DNA from: Daphnia pulex
Lineage: Eukaryota > Arthropoda > Branchiopoda > Diplostraca > Daphniidae
Direction: 5' to 3'
DNA: 64,000 nucleotides
Assembly: GCF_021134715.1 (NCBI RefSeq)
Contig: NC_060020.1
Span: 3,410,001-3,474,000 of the forward strand
This document shows positions 59,204 to 64,000 of this stretch, one piece after another; the stretch's first letter is position 1; every line of letters starts with the position of its first letter. The notes under the pieces are model-generated. The model made no database searches and had not been told where the DNA came from. It was given only the letters and a program-made list of their open reading frames with translations. Position numbers and translations under genes: made by a program.

Positions 59204-62200
59204 TCAGAATAAAAACTTTGAAGGGTCGATTTTCATAAGTTTGTGGAGCGTATCAATGGTTGCCGGTCCATCTAATAAACAAACAATCTAATTTATGCAA
59301 CTTTAACAAAGATGTTGAAACAGTTTCGCAAGTTCGTACATGTTTATTGTTTACGATATTTAAAAAATTTCTATTGATTATGTTACCCATTCGAAACCAG
59401 TCTGAATCACGACAATCGATTCGTGCTGCATTCACTGCATTGCGTAAGGCGAAGAAAACTGACACGGACATGCACAGTGGTGGCTCTCCTGTGGCTAAAA
59501 ATAAGAATTGATTTGATAACAAAAAAAAATGTATTTATTTTTTTTTATTTTTTTACCTTTAGATCGTAATACACCAAAAGGATGGGCGGCATTTTTCAAC
59601 ATCGTGATGCGAAAATCCATTGGTATGTCATTATTCAAAGGAGGATAATAGTTCTAAATGCAAATTCATTACGTAAAAGGGACGCATAACAGTTTTAGCG
59701 TTTATAAAAAAGGCCTACCCAAGTTCCTCTACTTAATTTCTTCCCTGTGGTTGGATCATACTGCAAGGAAAAAATATTTGCGAATAAGAAGAAAAGAATA
59801 TTAGTAAAACGTGTTCCATTATTACAATCATTTTCTCGCTCGTCCATAATCCTAGGCCCATTATAAAACCACCTTCGACTTGCCCAATATCCAACAAGGG
59901 ATTTATACTGAGACCAGCATCTTCTAGAATGTCTACACGGCGAATCTAATATCAAACAGAAATATTTTATGAATATACTTGAATGACCAAATTTATTGTT
60001 TGTTTGTTTTCATGTCAATTTGCACTTCACCCACCATTTTCTCTCCCGTTAGGACGTCAATTTCAACTTCTGAAACGGTGGCTCCTCGAATAACGTACCC
60101 TGTAAGGTCGTCTTTAGGCGAATAACTGTAAATTAAAATAAGCAGCAATGATGCAGAATTTGGTCATAAATAACGGTTGTGGTTTTGCTTACAAATGGCG
60201 AGCAGTCAAGTCCACATTAGAGTTGTAACATTTCTCGACTAACACGTTCCAGTTATCGTCTTGAATCTTCTCTCTGATTGGCAGCATTTTTTTCTTTAAT
60301 TTTTGACATGCTCGCATAGCAGCCTGTTGTATAATCAATAGGTTGATTAACCTAATGTTATATTATAATTAACGATGCAAAAATAAATTACGTAGCAATT
60401 CAGTTCACTAGTTTTGCTTCCTCCTGTGACGGATCCGTTCGTATTAGTCAAAGTGTTGGTTGGTTTGATGGAAACCAAAGAAATGTCAATACCCAGTTCT
60501 TTGGCTACCACTTGTGATACCTTTAAAGTTATAGGTAAAAATGTACAAGTCGTTTAAAAATATGACTGGAGTGTCTTTGATTACTTTAGTGTTGATGCCC
60601 TGGCCACACTCGATTCCGCCGTGAGAAACACTAACGGACCCATCGATGCGGTTAACTGCAACCAAGACGTTGTAACGATATGAAGAATAATACATTGGAT
60701 AGACCATGGGAAGCAGATTTATTCCCCGTTTCTTCCATCTGTTATTGCAGTTAAATTCGTTCACCTAAACGTAACGATTTCTTTTCAAAATACTGATTCT
60801 ATTAATATAAATTTTTGTATCATTACCTGACGATGTCTTTCATCGTAATTCGATGAGCAACGCACTTCACTAATTATGTGTTGAAGAGCGCTGAATTCAT
60901 TTTCATCGGATCTATTTAAATTCTTCAATCGGAAATCAAGAGGGTCTTCCTTCCGGACATGCGCCAGATGCTCCATTAAATTTTCTATTATAGCAATACC
61001 TTGGATGGGACCTATTTAATTGGATAAAACAAATCAAAATCATATTGTGCTAGATACTTTATAAGTTACGCGTCTACACACCTGGTGCACGACAATGGGT
61101 ATTGGAAGCCGTATCCGTTTTGGCTAAGAGGGGTGTGATCTTCCAACATTTTGATGCGTAACAGTTTTTTGCGAACGAAGCAGCTATGTACGCAGTTCCT
61201 TCATTGAAACTGCAGCCGCAGTCACTTATTATTTTCAAATCAACCGCCTGCAGAAGCCCATTCTTGTTGACTCCGGCCTTATTATAAAAGAAAATTACGG
61301 GTTGGCAAATTATATTCATACTTATTATCTTTAATGGTTACCTTATAGTGGCAATAATACGGAAGACGACCACCTGTTAACGCCATGTTGGTATCCAAAT
61401 CTAAAGCTATTCGAACCGGTCTAGACAACTCCGATGCCGCAATTGCGCAAGCAACAGCCACAAGTGTGGAGCGGGATATTTTCCCACCGAAACCACCACC
61501 AAGTCTACGAGTTTGTACATTAACTCTGAAGTAATGATACAAGAAAAATATTATAATTGCTGAATCGAACTTTATAAAATATGTAATCCTACTGGGAATT
61601 TCGTAGATTAAGGCAATTCGCAACTGCACTTTGCACGGCTTCCTGATCTTGAGTGGCACAAAAAACGTCCATTCCGTCTTCGACTGGAACACACGCCGCA
61701 ACCAGGGTTTCCATGTAAAAGTGATATTGACTGCCAATTTCAAATTCACCCTCGACTACAGTGTCAGACTGAGACAATCCGTCTTTCGGTAACGAGTGCC
61801 AACATTCATTATCTAATATCGCATCATATTGATTAAAGGAATAAAATGAAACACACCTTCAACGTCACCGACGTTCACCACCCGCCGCGATCCAGAGACG
61901 GAATGTTTCTGAATTCTCGTAGAATCTTTCAAAGCATCTTTGATTGTCAATACAGGCTTTTGGTGGTTCCTATAAGTCACCCGAACCAATTTGGCGGCTT
62001 CGATTGCTTGCTTTTGATTACGGGCGACTACTAATCCAAGAGACTGACCAGCGTACAACACTTTACCGGAGCAAAAAACCTAACAACGCAAAAAGATTAT
62101 GGTTTAAATAAATCTTGAATATATAATAAGCATGACAGTAAATGAAATCTCGAACCTCTTCGTTATTGTCGCAGTTGAGGCCACTGTTAGCAAAGAAAAA

Positions 62201-63954
62201 CACATTTCCGGTGTTAATATTTAAGGCATCAAAAAAAGCGATTACCCCATCTGATTTCTGCAAATAAAAATAAAAAGATTGAAAATAAAACAACTCTAAC
62301 CTGTATCTAAATTTTAGTACTAGTGCTAAAGTTGCATCCACTTTATCCAGTAAACAATTTGCTGCAGTGCTCAAAACGAACGCCCCATAAAGTTCATCCA
62401 CACGTATCGGAATGTCATCAATGTATTTGGCTTCACCTAAAGTAAATAAGGAATAGTATCAATTCGAACACAAATAATGTTAAGTCTAGAAAAAGAAATC
62501 TACCTGAGCATTGCGCCCTTGCTTCAACTTTGATGGTTGGTTGATTCACAGGCCATTCCTTTGAATCAATGTCATAGTCCTGCTTGCCGCTCATAATTTT
62601 ACGTTCCAAATTCAGAGCGCCAGATCGAAATTCAGGTGCTGCTTTATCTCCAAAGATTGTCAACACAAACTGAAAATAAATCAACATATTTTAATTAGAC
62701 TTTGGGACTTTTGGAATTTAATTTAAAATTTTTTTTCAAACCATACCTTGTAAAAAAGTCCTTGTGCTACGGTCTTCAAATAGTCACTGTCCGGATTCAA
62801 CAAATGCTCTTCAGGACAAAGTTCTTGATCCAATACCTTCTGCGCATTTTGAAACGTCACATCTAAGAATTTATCGGCCAAGAAATTCTCCGTCTCGGTC
62901 ACATGTATCTGCGAAAATTTTTCGTTAATTGACGAAAGACTTCAAAAAACACAAATTTTTAAAACTAACCAGCGAAGAACGAATCCCTCCAAAGATAATT
63001 GTAGGTTTCCCTACAATGCGAATATTCTCTTGGCGTGAAATTTTCGCACAAAATCCAGCGTTTATGTATGCATGCGCATTACATGAACGAGGCATAATTT
63101 TGAAAGTTTTGATAATGTGATCCGTTGATAATGGAGGAAGTGTCACATTTAAAATGATTTGGCCGTTCATGTCCGTCTCAAGGAATTGTTCCAATGTTAG
63201 TTGCTGAGTTTCTCTTTTGCAGCTTACTAAAATACAAAAGAGCGACTGTTAGTGCTAGAAACGTAGAAACACGAAAAATTAATCTAGTTTACTAATGGTG
63301 ATTTTCGCTCCTATAGTTGCAAGAACGATGAATAAGTCAGAGGGAAATTCACGATGTCCGTGTTTCATCATCAAATTCCCCGCAATACTTCCTGCCTTTT
63401 AATAAAATACTTTTAATGATTAACTTCAGAAACGAGCAAAAAGGTCAAATAGCTTCATACATTACGAACTGGAACGCTGCCAATTTTCTCTATGTGTTCG
63501 GCAAGATTCACTGCGTACCAATAGTCCGGATTCGTGGATCCAATAGAGGATAAAGTCTCTTGCATGACAGTTAAATTTATTCCGCCACCAAATATTAGCG
63601 GGGAATCTTTTGAAATCTGATACAAATCTCCAATTTGGTTTATGTCCACGTAAACGTCATACGGTCCGTCCTCTTTGTACACACCTGCAAATCATGTAAT
63701 TGATGACTGCAAAGTTGTTATACTCGTTACTCACATAGAAAATGTTTACCAGTTCCAGTGTTTCCCGCAACAAGACGATATTTCACTTTCCCGCCAAAAG
63801 AACTTAGAAGCTCCATCAGCTGTTCCAGCGATTCTGGTCGATACCAATTTCCCATTTTGAATATTTCTCCGTCAACCACTTTGGCAAGTCGGTTGCTTTC
63901 ACAAAGTCCTTGGCAAGCGGAACCCGTTTTTGGACAAATTGCATTCCCCAAATC
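59204..63954 (-). CDS. Aldehyde oxidase-like molybdo-flavoenzyme (5' end outside window)
   Basis: Minus strand; 22 exons visible, coding 1102 aa. Exon bounds: 63750-63954, 63461-63684, 63293-63395, 62970-63226, 62747-62908, 62504-62669, 62321-62436, 62156-62257, 61857-62079, 61593-61812, 61342-61525, 61082-61277, 60827-61011, 60585-60764, 60392-60520, 60193-60323, 60035-60125, 59826-59945, 59719-59760, 59557-59653, 59387-59494, 59204-59271. The N-terminal [2Fe-2S] domains lie beyond 64000. Seen are FAD-domain motifs LVAGNTGTG and IFGGGINLT, the molybdopterin motif [40 protein letters not shown] and KATGEPPL with the catalytic Glu. The [18 protein letters not shown] and THCRAPGPIQG blocks resemble insect aldehyde oxidases; xanthine dehydrogenase has FRGFGGPQ at the latter place. 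The likely reaction is oxidation of aldehydes or N-heterocycles to acids. Confidence 0.9.
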
Positions 63955-64000
63955 CTAATAATATAATCAGAAAGTCTTTACAGTTAAATCAATATCAGAG

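Noticed and set aside
59253-59522. Read-through C-terminus for the aldehyde oxidase ([12 protein letters not shown])
   Set aside because: It is intron sequence. Splicing at 59387 to 59271 gives the expected [17 protein letters not shown] ending.
1-64000. CRISPR arrays, bacterial operons, rRNA or tRNA genes
   Set aside because: The window is clearly spliced eukaryotic DNA; I saw no repeat-spacer array and could not identify a cloverleaf with A and B boxes by eye.

Overview
This is eukaryotic, intron-rich arthropod DNA, most likely from a branchiopod crustacean such as Daphnia. That placement is an inference from three things: short phase-consistent introns (54 bp to a few hundred bp in most genes), an ecdysteroid-pathway Rieske oxygenase (Neverland), and degenerate copies of a Tyr-Tyr-Thr repeat family that I associate with Daphnia. 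Gene models below were built by hand from splice-site consensus, reading-frame continuity and remembered family sequence. Every complete model except the low-confidence 43.9 kb locus also matches a recognised family, and all exon lengths sum to a whole number of codons.

Layout, plus strand: a GTPBP2-type GTPase (940-3526); a very long JAKMIP-like coiled-coil gene (4591-32825, 19 coding exons, large microsatellite-rich introns); and, after the minus-strand MRPS23 gene (33211-33858), an adhesion/methuselah-like seven-transmembrane receptor with a somatomedin-B domain (38185-41185). From 42 to 48.5 kb the window is gene-poor. It holds a doubtful small spliced ORF, two broken tandem copies of a Tyr-Tyr-Thr repeat gene with a TATA box, and a tandem repeat of about 160-171 bp units.

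The right part is a block of five minus-strand genes: VPS53 (GARP/EARP tethering), neverland (cholesterol 7,8-desaturation), NDUFB7 (complex I), EARS2 (mitochondrial glutamyl-tRNA synthetase) and an aldehyde oxidase-like molybdo-flavoenzyme whose 5' end lies beyond the window. Four of these have an AATAAA within about 155 bp of the stop codon, and the NDUFB7-EARS2 gap is only 282 bp.

Three of the genes serve mitochondria (MRPS23, NDUFB7, EARS2), but they do not form an operon and I see no joint system. The most unusual object is the JAKMIP-like protein. It is roughly twice the length of vertebrate JAKMIPs, carries a C-terminal fibronectin III-like domain in place of the usual hydrophobic tail, and contains a cluster of six TQT/VQT-type motifs that looks like a multivalent dynein light chain LC8 docking region.
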